Part shown: positions 1 to 6,035 of the stretch, one piece after another
How the letters are laid out: the number at the start of each line of letters is the position of its first letter
How positions within the stretch are numbered: the stretch's first letter is position 1
From: an uncultured Eubacterium sp.
GTDB taxonomy: Bacteria > Bacillota > Clostridia > Lachnospirales > Lachnospiraceae
Length of the DNA stretch: 6,251 bases
Assembly: GCA_905236225.1 (NCBI GenBank)
Contig: CAJOPM010000212.1
Coordinates: forward strand, 1-6,251
Direction: 5' to 3'
Translations under genes and position numbers: made by a program
Notes under the pieces: generated by a model
Told to the model about the DNA's origin: nothing
The model's input: only the letters and a program-made list of their open reading frames with translations
The model's database searches: none

Positions 1-21
1 GTAACTGTATCAGGTACTCTG

Positions 22-274
22 TATGTAAACCTCACGGATTACATATTCCCATGCCGTACAGTAAATGCGGATGCTTGAGTATATTTTGCGTAACACCAAG
101 ACTTATGTGTTACAACCTCATATATACTTGCCAATGTACAAAGAGTGCCTTTGGTGAGCAACACACCTAACGGTTTTCTCTTAGAACCTGTTGCTGAGTA
201 TATTATAGCACATATGTTCTTGACCGACAATTAACAAGGCTCCTCCAACCTGCTAAAGCAAGGGGGTTTTCGCC
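22..274 (+). ncRNA. Candidate structured RNA or 5' leader upstream of the lipid kinase gene
   Basis: No convincing protein gene lies here, but several helices can be drawn by hand: 22-31 with 36-45 (nine pairs around one A.A mismatch); 90-96 with 107-113 (GTAACAC/GTGTTAC); 139-143 with 149-153; 157-163 with 189-195 (AGCAACA/TGTTGCT), topped by 172-177 with 183-188; and a 3' hairpin built on 249-253 with 258-263 (one bulged A) inside GGC 238-240 / GCC 272-274. Strand 122-129 can pair with either copy of GAGTATAT (77-84 or 196-203), so two folds exclude each other. The T.G pairs at 129/196 and 176/184 form as U.G only in a + strand transcript; a possible extra pair at 89/114 would favour the minus strand. 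The 3' hairpin, with GCTAAAGC beside TCCTCC, recalls IS200/IS605-type ends and the 3' part of IscB-associated omega (HEARO) RNAs, but no IscB or TnpB gene is in view. It could equally be an unknown cis-regulatory leader. No + strand promoter was found, so any transcript would start left of the window. Confidence 0.4.
202..230 (-). promoter_or_regulatory. Candidate leftward sigma-A-type promoter
   Basis: Read on the minus strand, 230-225 is TTGTCG and 207-202 is TATAAT, separated by exactly 17 bases. A TG one base before the -10 makes it an extended -10. Transcription would begin near 195 and run left out of the window, antisense to the structured region. No minus-strand gene is identified within the window, so this may serve a gene or RNA further left, or be chance in AT-rich DNA. 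Confidence 0.33.
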
Positions 275-299
275 TACGACAACCGAAAGGATTTTATTT

Positions 300-1256
300 A
301 TGAAAAAGGCATTATTTGTATTTAACCCGCTTTCAGGCAAGGGAATAATGAAGAATCACTTATTTGATGTTATAGATCCACTGGTAAAAGCAGGATACGA
401 GGTCGAGGTATATCCTACGCAAGAGCCCAAGGACGGCTATAATAAAATTTATAACTGTGCATCCGGGTTTGACTTGGTTGTGGTAAGCGGCGGAGATGGT
501 ACCTTAGGAGAGGCCTTTAGGGGATTGATACAGGCAGACCTTCAGATACCGCTCGGATATGTGCCGGCCGGAAGTACCAATGATTTTGCTAATTCCATTC
601 GTATCCCCAAGAGAATAGGTGGTGCGGCAAAGGTGGCCGTTGAAGGAAGAGAGGTATTAGTTGATGCCGGAGAATTTAACGGCAGGAATTTTGTTTATGT
701 GGCAGCGTTTGGCGTGCTGACCGACGTATCTTATGAAACTAAGCAGGAGATGAAAAATGCATTGGGACATGCGGCATATTTCTTTGAAGGAGTTAAGCGC
801 TGGCACGGACTTGATGAGATTCATATGAAGGTTGAAGTGGACGGCGTAATGCTTGAAGATGATTTCTGCTATGGGATGGTAGGCAATTCTCAATATGTCG
901 CAGGAGTTAAGATTAATTATGCGAGTGAGGTTCTGCTTGACGACGGACAATTTGAAGTGGTGCTTATTAACACGCCTAAGAATCCGATTCAGCTTAACCG
1001 TATCTTATCGGGCATGGCATCTCTTACGTATGAAGATGAGCTTATAAAGATAGTCAGAGGTTCAACTATCAGGTTCCACAGCGACGATCCGATTGCATGG
1101 ACGCTTGACGGAGAGTTTGGCGGGAATCATACAGACGTCGAAATAAGGAATATAAAACAGGCAGTCAAGGTCAAGGTTGGCAAGGATTATGCCCCTAAAT
1201 TCAAGCTTTGCGGAGCAGATGGCACAGCGATGGTAAAAGAGCCGAAAGATTTATAA
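300..1256 (+). CDS. Diacylglycerol kinase family lipid kinase (YegS/BmrU/DgkB-like)
   Basis: This is a 318-residue soluble lipid kinase that would transfer the gamma-phosphate of ATP to a lipid hydroxyl, most likely diacylglycerol, giving phosphatidic acid for phospholipid recycling at the inner face of the membrane. The N-terminal catalytic domain shows the nucleotide-binding start FNPLSGKG (8-15), the family signature VSGGDGT (62-68) and PAGSTNDFA (89-97). The C-terminal beta-sandwich has LLDDGQFEV (212-220) and LDGE (269-272). D214, D215, D270 and E272 match the Mg-binding and catalytic acidic residues known from Gram-positive DgkB. There is no signal peptide or membrane segment, and the length is normal for the family. 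The start is supported by AAAGGA at 286-291, eight bases ahead. The gene follows a structured spacer and is closed by its own terminator, so it is probably monocistronic within this window. Exact lipid specificity (diacylglycerol or another lipid) cannot be told from sequence. Confidence 0.93.
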   Translation: MKKALFVFNPLSGKGIMKNHLFDVIDPLVKAGYEVEVYPTQEPKDGYNKIYNCASGFDLVVVSGGDGTLGEAFRGLIQADLQIPLGYVPAGSTNDFANSIRIPKRIGGAAKVAVEGREVLVDAGEFNGRNFVYVAAFGVLTDVSYETKQEMKNALGHAAYFFEGVKRWHGLDEIHMKVEVDGVMLEDDFCYGMVGNSQYVAGVKINYASEVLLDDGQFEVVLINTPKNPIQLNRILSGMASLTYEDELIKIVRGSTIRFHSDDPIAWTLDGEFGGNHTDVEIRNIKQAVKVKVGKDYAPKFKLCGADGTAMVKEPKDL

Positions 1257-1266
1257 AAATTTATAC

Positions 1267-1295
1267 TTGATTTTTTTTTAAAATTAGAGTATTGT
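1267..1295 (+). promoter_or_regulatory. Weak candidate promoter for glnN, upstream of the terminator
   Basis: TTGATT (1267-1272) and TATTGT (1290-1295) are spaced 17 bases apart, each matching the sigma-A consensus at four or more of six positions. No better promoter is visible between the terminator and the glnN start. If this one is used, the 1309-1352 hairpin would lie in the glnN leader and could act as an attenuator. The match is weak in an AT-rich spacer and may be chance. Confidence 0.2.
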
Positions 1296-1308
1296 ATGAG
1301 TGTTGAAC

Positions 1309-1352
1309 AAAGGCGTTCCATTTTTTTATGGGACGCCTTTATCTATTTTTTT
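1309..1352 (+). terminator. Rho-independent terminator after the lipid kinase gene
   Basis: A 13-bp stem pairs AAAGGCGTTCCAT (1309-1321) with ATGGGACGCCTTT (1328-1340). It contains one T.G wobble (1317/1332) that forms only in the + strand transcript. The loop is six T residues, and a T-rich tail with an unbroken T7 run follows at 1346-1352. It separates the lipid kinase from glnN, unless the glnN promoter lies upstream of it. Confidence 0.9.
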
Positions 1353-1390
1353 GTTTATGAAGACGACTGTTATGTGAAAGGAAGTACTTT

Positions 1391-3505
1391 ATGAGTGATT
1401 ATTTTAACGTATCGGATATTTTTGGTGAGTGCGTGTTCAATGACACGGTTATGCAGCAAAGACTCCCCAAAAAGGTATATCAGAAATTAAAAGAGACTAT
1501 ATCAGAGGGCAAAGAACTCGATTTAGAGACAGCTGATGTTATAGCTCACGAGATGAAGGAGTGGGCTATAGAACAGGGCGCAACGCATTATACTCACTGG
1601 TTCCAGCCCCTTACAGGTGTAACTGCCGAGAAGCATGATTCATTTATCAGCTCTCCGATGGCTAATGGCAAGGTACTTATGAGCTTTTCAGGTAAAGAGC
1701 TTATAAAGGGTGAGCCGGATGCATCATCATTCCCGTCAGGAGGACTTAGAGCAACATTTGAAGCAAGAGGATATACAGCATGGGATTGCACCTCGCCTGC
1801 TTTTGTAAGACATGACGCAGCAGGAGCTACTTTGTGCATACCTACAGCATTTTGCTCATATACAGGAGAAGCGCTTGATCAAAAGACTCCGCTTCTTAGA
1901 TCTATGGAAGCAATCAATGAGCAAACAATAAGACTTCTTAGATTGTTTGGAAATACATCATCAAAGACAGCAAAGCCTTCAGTCGGAGTAGAGCAGGAAT
2001 ATTTTCTTGTAGACAGAGAAAAATATTTAAAAAGAAAAGATTTAATATATACAGGTCGTACACTCTTTGGAGCAATGCCGGCCAAAGGACAGGAGATGGA
2101 CGATCACTACTTCGGAGCTATCAGAGAAAGAGTCGCTTCATACATGAAGGATGTAAACGAAGAGCTCTGGAAATTAGGCGTGCCTGCTAAGACGCAGCAC
2201 AATGAAGTGGCTCCCGGACAGCATGAGCTTGCTCCGATTTATGAGGAAGCAAATATAGCAGTAGATCATAACCATATGATAATGGAGATGCTTAAAAAAG
2301 TTGCTGAGCGTCATGGTCTTATGTGCCTGCTTCATGAGAAACCGTTTGACGGAGTGAACGGTTCCGGTAAGCATGATAACTGGTCTATAACAACAGATGA
2401 CGGAATTAACCTTTTAGATCCGGGCAAGACACCTCATGACAATAAGCTTTTCCTTTTAGTGCTTACATCCATACTTAAGGCAGTAGATGTACATGCAGAC
2501 CTTCTTAGAGAGTCAGCTGCAGATGTCGGAAACGATCACAGACTAGGAGCAAATGAAGCACCGCCGGCTATACTTTCGGTATTCCTTGGAAGCCAGCTTG
2601 AGGACATCCTTAATCAGCTTGTAGATACAGGTTCTGCTACACATTCTCTTGAAGGAGAAAAATTAGAAACAGGAGTTAAGACTATTCCGGACTTTATGAA
2701 AGATGCAACCGACAGAAACAGAACATCACCGTTTGCATTTACCGGTAACAAATTTGAGTTCCGTATGTGCGGTTCTGCAGATTCTATATCAGAGCCGAAT
2801 GTTGTGCTTAACACCATAGTTGCGGAAGCATTTTCCGATGCTTGTGACGTACTTGAGAAGGCAGATGATTTTGATAAGGCTGTAGATGAGCTTATCGCAA
2901 AGAATGCTACAGAGCATAAGAGAATTATATTTAACGGTAACGGATATTCTGATGAGTGGGTAGAAGAAGCAGCTAAAAGAGGTTTGCCGAATATCAAATC
3001 TTTAGTTGATGCAATACCTGCGCTTACAACCGACAAGGCTATAAAGCTATTTGAAAAATTCGGGGTATTTACAAAGGCCGAGCTTGAATCCAGAGCTGAG
3101 ATAGAGTATGAGGGTTATTCAAAGGCAATTAACATTGAAGCAAGAGCTATGATTAATATAACCAGCAAACAGATAATACCGGCTGTTGTAAAAGCTACCG
3201 TAGAGATAGCTGATTCGGTCATCAAAGTCAAAGAAGCATGCGGTGCTGATGTTTCAGTACAGGCTGATACATTAACGGAAATACAAAAACTTCTTAAAGA
3301 AACCAAAGAATCTCTTAAAAAGCTGCAGGAAGTTGTTGAGATCGCTTATGAGATGGAAGACGGAGCGAAAAAAGCGATGTACTATCACGACAGCGTTATG
3401 ACAGCAATGGAAGAGCTTAGAGCACCGGTAGACAGCATGGAAATGATAGTCGATAAGGATAGATGGCCTTATCCGTCATATGGAGATTTGCTTTTCGAAG
3501 TATAG
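1391..3505 (+). CDS. glnN: Glutamine synthetase type III
   Basis: This cytoplasmic enzyme makes glutamine from glutamate, ammonia and ATP. At 704 residues it has the size of the GSIII (GlnN) family, well above the roughly 450 residues of type I enzymes. Visible conserved elements, in order, are: the GSIII-type N-terminal region with FPSGGLRATFEARGYTAWD (114-132); the metal-binding glutamates in VEQEYF (200-205); NEVAPGQHE (271-279) with a further acidic stretch IYEEAN (283-288); the nucleotide-binding loop KPFDGVNGSGKHDNWS (317-332); DRNRTSP (441-447); and FEFRMCGS (455-462). The C-terminal half carries a helical, partly coiled-coil-like region (about 600-675) and ends in RWPYPSYGDLLFE, typical of the family. 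The start is supported by AAAGGA at 1377-1382, eight bases ahead. No key residue is missing. No GlnR or other nitrogen-control site was recognised. Type III enzymes are common in Bacteroidetes, cyanobacteria and clostridia, consistent with a clostridial host. Confidence 0.97.
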   Translation: MSDYFNVSDIFGECVFNDTVMQQRLPKKVYQKLKETISEGKELDLETADVIAHEMKEWAIEQGATHYTHWFQPLTGVTAEKHDSFISSPMANGKVLMSFSGKELIKGEPDASSFPSGGLRATFEARGYTAWDCTSPAFVRHDAAGATLCIPTAFCSYTGEALDQKTPLLRSMEAINEQTIRLLRLFGNTSSKTAKPSVGVEQEYFLVDREKYLKRKDLIYTGRTLFGAMPAKGQEMDDHYFGAIRERVASYMKDVNEELWKLGVPAKTQHNEVAPGQHELAPIYEEANIAVDHNHMIMEMLKKVAERHGLMCLLHEKPFDGVNGSGKHDNWSITTDDGINLLDPGKTPHDNKLFLLVLTSILKAVDVHADLLRESAADVGNDHRLGANEAPPAILSVFLGSQLEDILNQLVDTGSATHSLEGEKLETGVKTIPDFMKDATDRNRTSPFAFTGNKFEFRMCGSADSISEPNVVLNTIVAEAFSDACDVLEKADDFDKAVDELIAKNATEHKRIIFNGNGYSDEWVEEAAKRGLPNIKSLVDAIPALTTDKAIKLFEKFGVFTKAELESRAEIEYEGYSKAINIEARAMINITSKQIIPAVVKATVEIADSVIKVKEACGADVSVQADTLTEIQKLLKETKESLKKLQEVVEIAYEMEDGAKKAMYYHDSVMTAMEELRAPVDSMEMIVDKDRWPYPSYGDLLFEV

Positions 3506-3537
3506 ACAATATCCTTTTACATTAACAGATATATAGG

Positions 3538-3588
3538 TGCAGTCCGGCAATCCCCAATAAGCGTTTAGCGGGGGTTGCTTAGACTGCG
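3538..3588 (+). other. Two-tier hairpin in the glnN 3' region, function unknown
   Basis: An outer stem GCAGTC (3539-3544) / GACTGC (3582-3587) encloses an inner nine-pair stem, GCAATCCCC (3547-3555) with GGGGGTTGC (3570-3578). They are joined by a small asymmetric internal loop (CG against TTA) and capped by a 14-base loop containing GCGTTTAGC. T.G pairs at 3551/3574 and 3538/3588 form as U.G only in the + strand transcript. No T run follows, so it is not a standard terminator; the real terminator lies 34 bases further on. It may stabilise the glnN mRNA end, be part of a 3'-UTR small RNA, or be a remnant of a mobile-element end. Confidence 0.5.
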
Positions 3589-3621
3589 TTTATGAGAAAA
3601 TTACAAATGTCGGCTTTAGAG

Positions 3622-3663
3622 CGCAAAAAACCTCTTTCAAATTATTGAAAGAGGTTTTTTGCG
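3622..3663 (+). terminator. Rho-independent terminator after glnN
   Basis: A perfect 19-bp inverted repeat (3622-3640 with 3645-3663) has the loop ATTA and a core of CCTCTTTCAA / TTGAAAGAGG. It is bordered by six A on the left and six T on the right, so on either strand the core stem is followed by a T run. It could therefore stop transcription from both sides, although both neighbouring genes read rightward. Confidence 0.93.
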
Positions 3664-3675
3664 TCTGCTATTATG

Positions 3676-3704
3676 TCGCAATTTTTACTTTTTTGTGTTA
3701 GAAT
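3676..3704 (+). promoter_or_regulatory. Candidate promoter of the LVIVD protein-regulator unit
   Basis: TAGAAT at 3699-3704 is preceded by TG at 3696-3697, giving an extended -10 (TGtTAGAAT). The -35 candidate TCGCAA (3676-3681) at 17-base spacing matches the consensus at only three of six positions, as is common for extended -10 promoters or for activator-dependent ones. It lies between the glnN terminator and the next gene, where a promoter is expected. The start site would be near 3711. Confidence 0.5.
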
Positions 3705-3713
3705 ATAGGCGAT

Positions 3714-3727
3714 TCTCAAATGTGAGA
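3714..3727 (+). promoter_or_regulatory. Short inverted repeat near the predicted transcription start
   Basis: TCTCA (3714-3718) and TGAGA (3723-3727) form a 14-base palindrome just downstream of the predicted transcription start. It could be an operator or a small 5' hairpin. At five bases per arm it may also be chance. Confidence 0.22.
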
Positions 3728-3743
3728 TGAACTAATAATTAGC

Positions 3744-3750
3744 AGGAGGT
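3744..3750 (+). promoter_or_regulatory. Consensus ribosome binding site that fixes a TTG start
   Basis: AGGAGGT is a full Shine-Dalgarno sequence seven bases ahead of TTG at 3758. The first in-frame ATG is not reached until codon 33 and would cut into the first part of the fold. The TTG is therefore the likely start despite being a rare start codon. Confidence 0.85.
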
Positions 3751-3757
3751 AATAAAA

Positions 3758-5179
3758 TTGGCAGATGTATTTTACGCTAAGGGTGCCGGCAATAACGGTT
3801 ATATCAAGAACCTTGAAGTACTTGATTTTAACAATCTTGACGGCAACTGCGGCATGTTTCAGATGCAGCTATACAAAACATCGGACGGAAGATATTATTT
3901 ATACGGTTCATGCTTTGGCGGCACTCAGCAAGGAGTTATGATTTCTGAAATCACAGATCCTGAGCATACCAGATTTGTTAAGCACTTCGAGCTCCTTGAT
4001 CCTAAGGAATATCCTACGACAACAACTCCAAAGCTCCAGGTGGCAGATGATCTTTTGATCACAGCGATGAGCGCAGGCTCAGGCCCCGGTGCATTAGTTG
4101 AGCAAAGTGAGCTTAGAAATATCAAATGTGAAGTTGGAATTCGTATTTATTCACTCAAAGAAGACCCCGAGAATCCCAAATTCTTAGGATACTGGGATTG
4201 CGGTGTGCCACATTCTATCGGTGTACATCGTTTTATGTATAATGGCGGCGATTATGTATATCTTTCATGTGAACACGATCGTATGGAGGGTATGATAGTC
4301 AGGATTATAGACATTTCAGATCCGACTAACCCGAAGGAAGTGGGTAACTGGTGGTCTCCGGAACAGTTCGTAGACGGATATCCCGGAAGAGAGGTTGACC
4401 ACACGGCTGCTCATGTTCCTTCATTTATGGATAAAGGATGGATGCATGGACCGCCATTTAGAAGAGATGACGGAATTATGTTCTGCGGATACTGCGGACA
4501 GGGACTTTATGTTCTTGATGCAACAGATGTAACCAGACCTAAATGTTTAGGACATCTCAAACTGCAGCCGACATTTTCATCTCATCTTGCAGGTGCAAGA
4601 ACTCATACGGCTCTTCCTATTCCGGGCAGAGATTTATGCGTTGTAACCAATGAGGGCGAGAGATTCCAGTTCTTCCCGCCGGGATCAATTAAGGAAGCGC
4701 AGGCACTTAATAATATCCATATGGTTGATGTTAGAGATCCTTCTAATCCGACTCTTATAGCAGAGTTCCCATATCCGGAGGTACCTGAGGACTTCCCATA
4801 TCCGAACTTCAATGTTATGAACTTAGAGTGCCAGGGACCTTTTGGACCGCACAATGTACACGAGCCTATGAGCAACAAGCCATGGCTTGAGCAGAGTAAT
4901 AATATTGTTTACAACTGCTACTTTGCGGCAGGATTAAGATTATATGATATCAGGGATCCATACTACATCAAGGAAATAGCATACTTCATACCGCCGAATC
5001 CCAATAAGAAGCCGGAAGAGTCATACTTCCCGGGATTCCCCGGTCCTAGAAATGCTGTAACAGAGGATTGCTGCGTAGATGATAGAGGGTACATTTACGT
5101 AACATGCCTTGACGATGGATTCTATGTATTAAAGAGAACCGGAAAGGCAGCTTTGATACCGGCAGTTTCTGAATACTAA
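3758..5179 (+). CDS. LVIVD repeat beta-propeller protein, cytoplasmic, function unknown
   Basis: This 473-residue protein consists mainly of LVIVD-type units, in which a short beta strand is followed by a [DE]-x-[ST]DP-x-NP-like turn. Clear units lie near residues 59-80 (MISEITDPEH), 127-146 (IRIYSLKEDPENP), 180-199 (VRIIDISDPTNP), 249-268 (YVLDATDVTRP), 320-338 (MVDVRDPSNP) and 392-411 (LRLYDIRDPY), with a final strand at 454-459. About seven units suggest one beta-propeller. There is no signal peptide, anchor or membrane segment, unlike many secreted LVIVD proteins, so it should act in the cytoplasm. Histidines recur at similar places between blades (H152, H215, H219, H283, H365, H368), and there are 14 cysteines, including CGYC at 243-246, which invites a metal or redox role. 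It starts at TTG behind a consensus ribosome binding site. A response regulator follows 25 bases later with no terminator between, so they are likely co-transcribed. The fold is fairly sure; the biochemical role is not known. Confidence 0.87.
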   Translation: MADVFYAKGAGNNGYIKNLEVLDFNNLDGNCGMFQMQLYKTSDGRYYLYGSCFGGTQQGVMISEITDPEHTRFVKHFELLDPKEYPTTTTPKLQVADDLLITAMSAGSGPGALVEQSELRNIKCEVGIRIYSLKEDPENPKFLGYWDCGVPHSIGVHRFMYNGGDYVYLSCEHDRMEGMIVRIIDISDPTNPKEVGNWWSPEQFVDGYPGREVDHTAAHVPSFMDKGWMHGPPFRRDDGIMFCGYCGQGLYVLDATDVTRPKCLGHLKLQPTFSSHLAGARTHTALPIPGRDLCVVTNEGERFQFFPPGSIKEAQALNNIHMVDVRDPSNPTLIAEFPYPEVPEDFPYPNFNVMNLECQGPFGPHNVHEPMSNKPWLEQSNNIVYNCYFAAGLRLYDIRDPYYIKEIAYFIPPNPNKKPEESYFPGFPGPRNAVTEDCCVDDRGYIYVTCLDDGFYVLKRTGKAALIPAVSEY

Positions 5180-5204
5180 AATACGTATTAATTGGGGGAT
5201 ATCA

Positions 5205-5990
5205 ATGAATATAATAGCTGTAGATGATGAAAAGCTGGCATTAGAAGGACTTATGCATGCTATTAGCAAGGTAAGGCCGGATGCCAAACTTCATGGATTT
5301 CAAAGCGCTAAAGACGCGTGTGACTTTGTTGTGGAGGTCGGATGCGATGTGGCTTTTTTGGACATTGAGATGCGAGGAGAAAGCGGAATGGAGCTTGCCC
5401 GCACACTCAAGGAGCTGAATCCGTTTCTTAATGTAATATTTACCACGGGTTACGGAGAGTATGCTTCTGACGCATTTGGCATGCACGCAAGCGGATATGT
5501 GATGAAGCCTGTAACGGCAGACAAGATACAAAAAGAGCTCGACAATTTGCGTTACCCACTTGATGATGAGGAAAACAAGAGATTAAAGATAAAAGCATTT
5601 GGCAACTTTGAGGCTTTTGTTGATGGTTCACCTATCAAGTTTAACTATAGCAAATCCAAGGAGCTCCTTGCCTATCTTGTTGACAGAAACGGAGCCTTGT
5701 GCAGCAATCAGGAGATTATGGCCATGCTGTGGGAGGACGATGATGGCGCCGATACACATAGTTCTTATATGAAGAATATTAAGGCTGATCTGATTAATAC
5801 GCTTGAAAAAGAAGGCTGTCTTAATGTGCTTGTCAGGCAGAGGGGCCGGATTGGATTGATTCCTGATAAAATAAGCTGTGACTATTATGATTATATCAGC
5901 GGTAAGAAACTGGGGTTGTACAGAGGTGAATATATGAGCCAGTACAGCTGGAGCGAAATAACACATGCCAATTTAGAAAATGATTTATAA
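5205..5990 (+). CDS. Response regulator with receiver and SARP-like winged-helix domains
   Basis: This 261-residue protein is a DNA-binding transcription regulator expected to be switched by phosphorylation from a sensor kinase. The receiver domain (about 1-118) has the acidic pair D7/D8, the phosphate-accepting D53 in FLDIEM, the switch threonine T80 and K101 in MKPV, so all key residues are present. Residues about 126-222 form an OmpR/SARP-like winged helix (LKIKAFGNFEAFVDG, then KSKELLAYLVDRNG, then the wing near 208-217). The last 40 residues (CDYYDYISG...YRGEYMSQYSW) look like the start of a bacterial transcriptional activation domain that stops early, giving a SAPR-type regulator with a nearly absent BTAD. 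The G-rich Shine-Dalgarno GGGGGA (5194-5199) is only five bases from ATG. It follows the LVIVD gene by 25 bases without a terminator, so both are probably one operon. No histidine kinase is in the window. A tandem-repeat promoter lies just downstream and is a plausible but unproven target. Confidence 0.9.
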   Translation: MNIIAVDDEKLALEGLMHAISKVRPDAKLHGFQSAKDACDFVVEVGCDVAFLDIEMRGESGMELARTLKELNPFLNVIFTTGYGEYASDAFGMHASGYVMKPVTADKIQKELDNLRYPLDDEENKRLKIKAFGNFEAFVDGSPIKFNYSKSKELLAYLVDRNGALCSNQEIMAMLWEDDDGADTHSSYMKNIKADLINTLEKEGCLNVLVRQRGRIGLIPDKISCDYYDYISGKKLGLYRGEYMSQYSWSEITHANLENDL

Positions 5991-6009
5991 AAAAATAAAA
6001 AATTGGCAA

Positions 6010-6029
6010 TTTTGTGACCCTTTTGTGAC
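6010..6029 (+). promoter_or_regulatory. Tandem TTTTGTGAC direct repeat, probable response-regulator box
   Basis: TTTTGTGAC occurs at 6010-6018 and again at 6021-6029, an exact 9-base direct repeat with an 11-bp period, one helical turn apart. It lies where a -35 element would sit and ends 11 bases before a perfect -10. This layout is characteristic of dimer sites of OmpR/PhoB-family winged-helix regulators (PhoB, PhoP, WalR) and of SARPs. Written as TGTGAC-N5-TGTGAC, it differs from the WalR consensus at one position per half. The regulator that binds is not known; the neighbouring SARP-like response regulator is one candidate. Confidence 0.6.
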
Positions 6030-6035
6030 TATAGT

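Noticed and set aside
39..230. A 63-codon minus-strand open frame in the left spacer
   Set aside because: It has no recognisable domain and no good ribosome binding site, and it lies across the hairpins described for the structured region. The frame looks like chance. I could not relate it to TnpB, IscB or any other family.
2614..3036. A 140-codon minus-strand open frame inside glnN
   Set aside because: The + strand here encodes conserved glutamine synthetase residues (DRNRTSP, FEFRMCGS). The reverse frame is serine-rich and a by-product of the codon pattern.
5628..5966. A 112-codon minus-strand open frame inside the response regulator gene
   Set aside because: It lies wholly opposite the winged-helix coding region, with no ribosome binding site or recognised domain.
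5999..6013. Palindrome AAAATTGGCAATTTT considered as the terminator of the response regulator gene
   Set aside because: The stem would be six A-T pairs with a three-base loop and no T run after it, too weak to terminate. It also overlaps the first TTTTGTGAC repeat.
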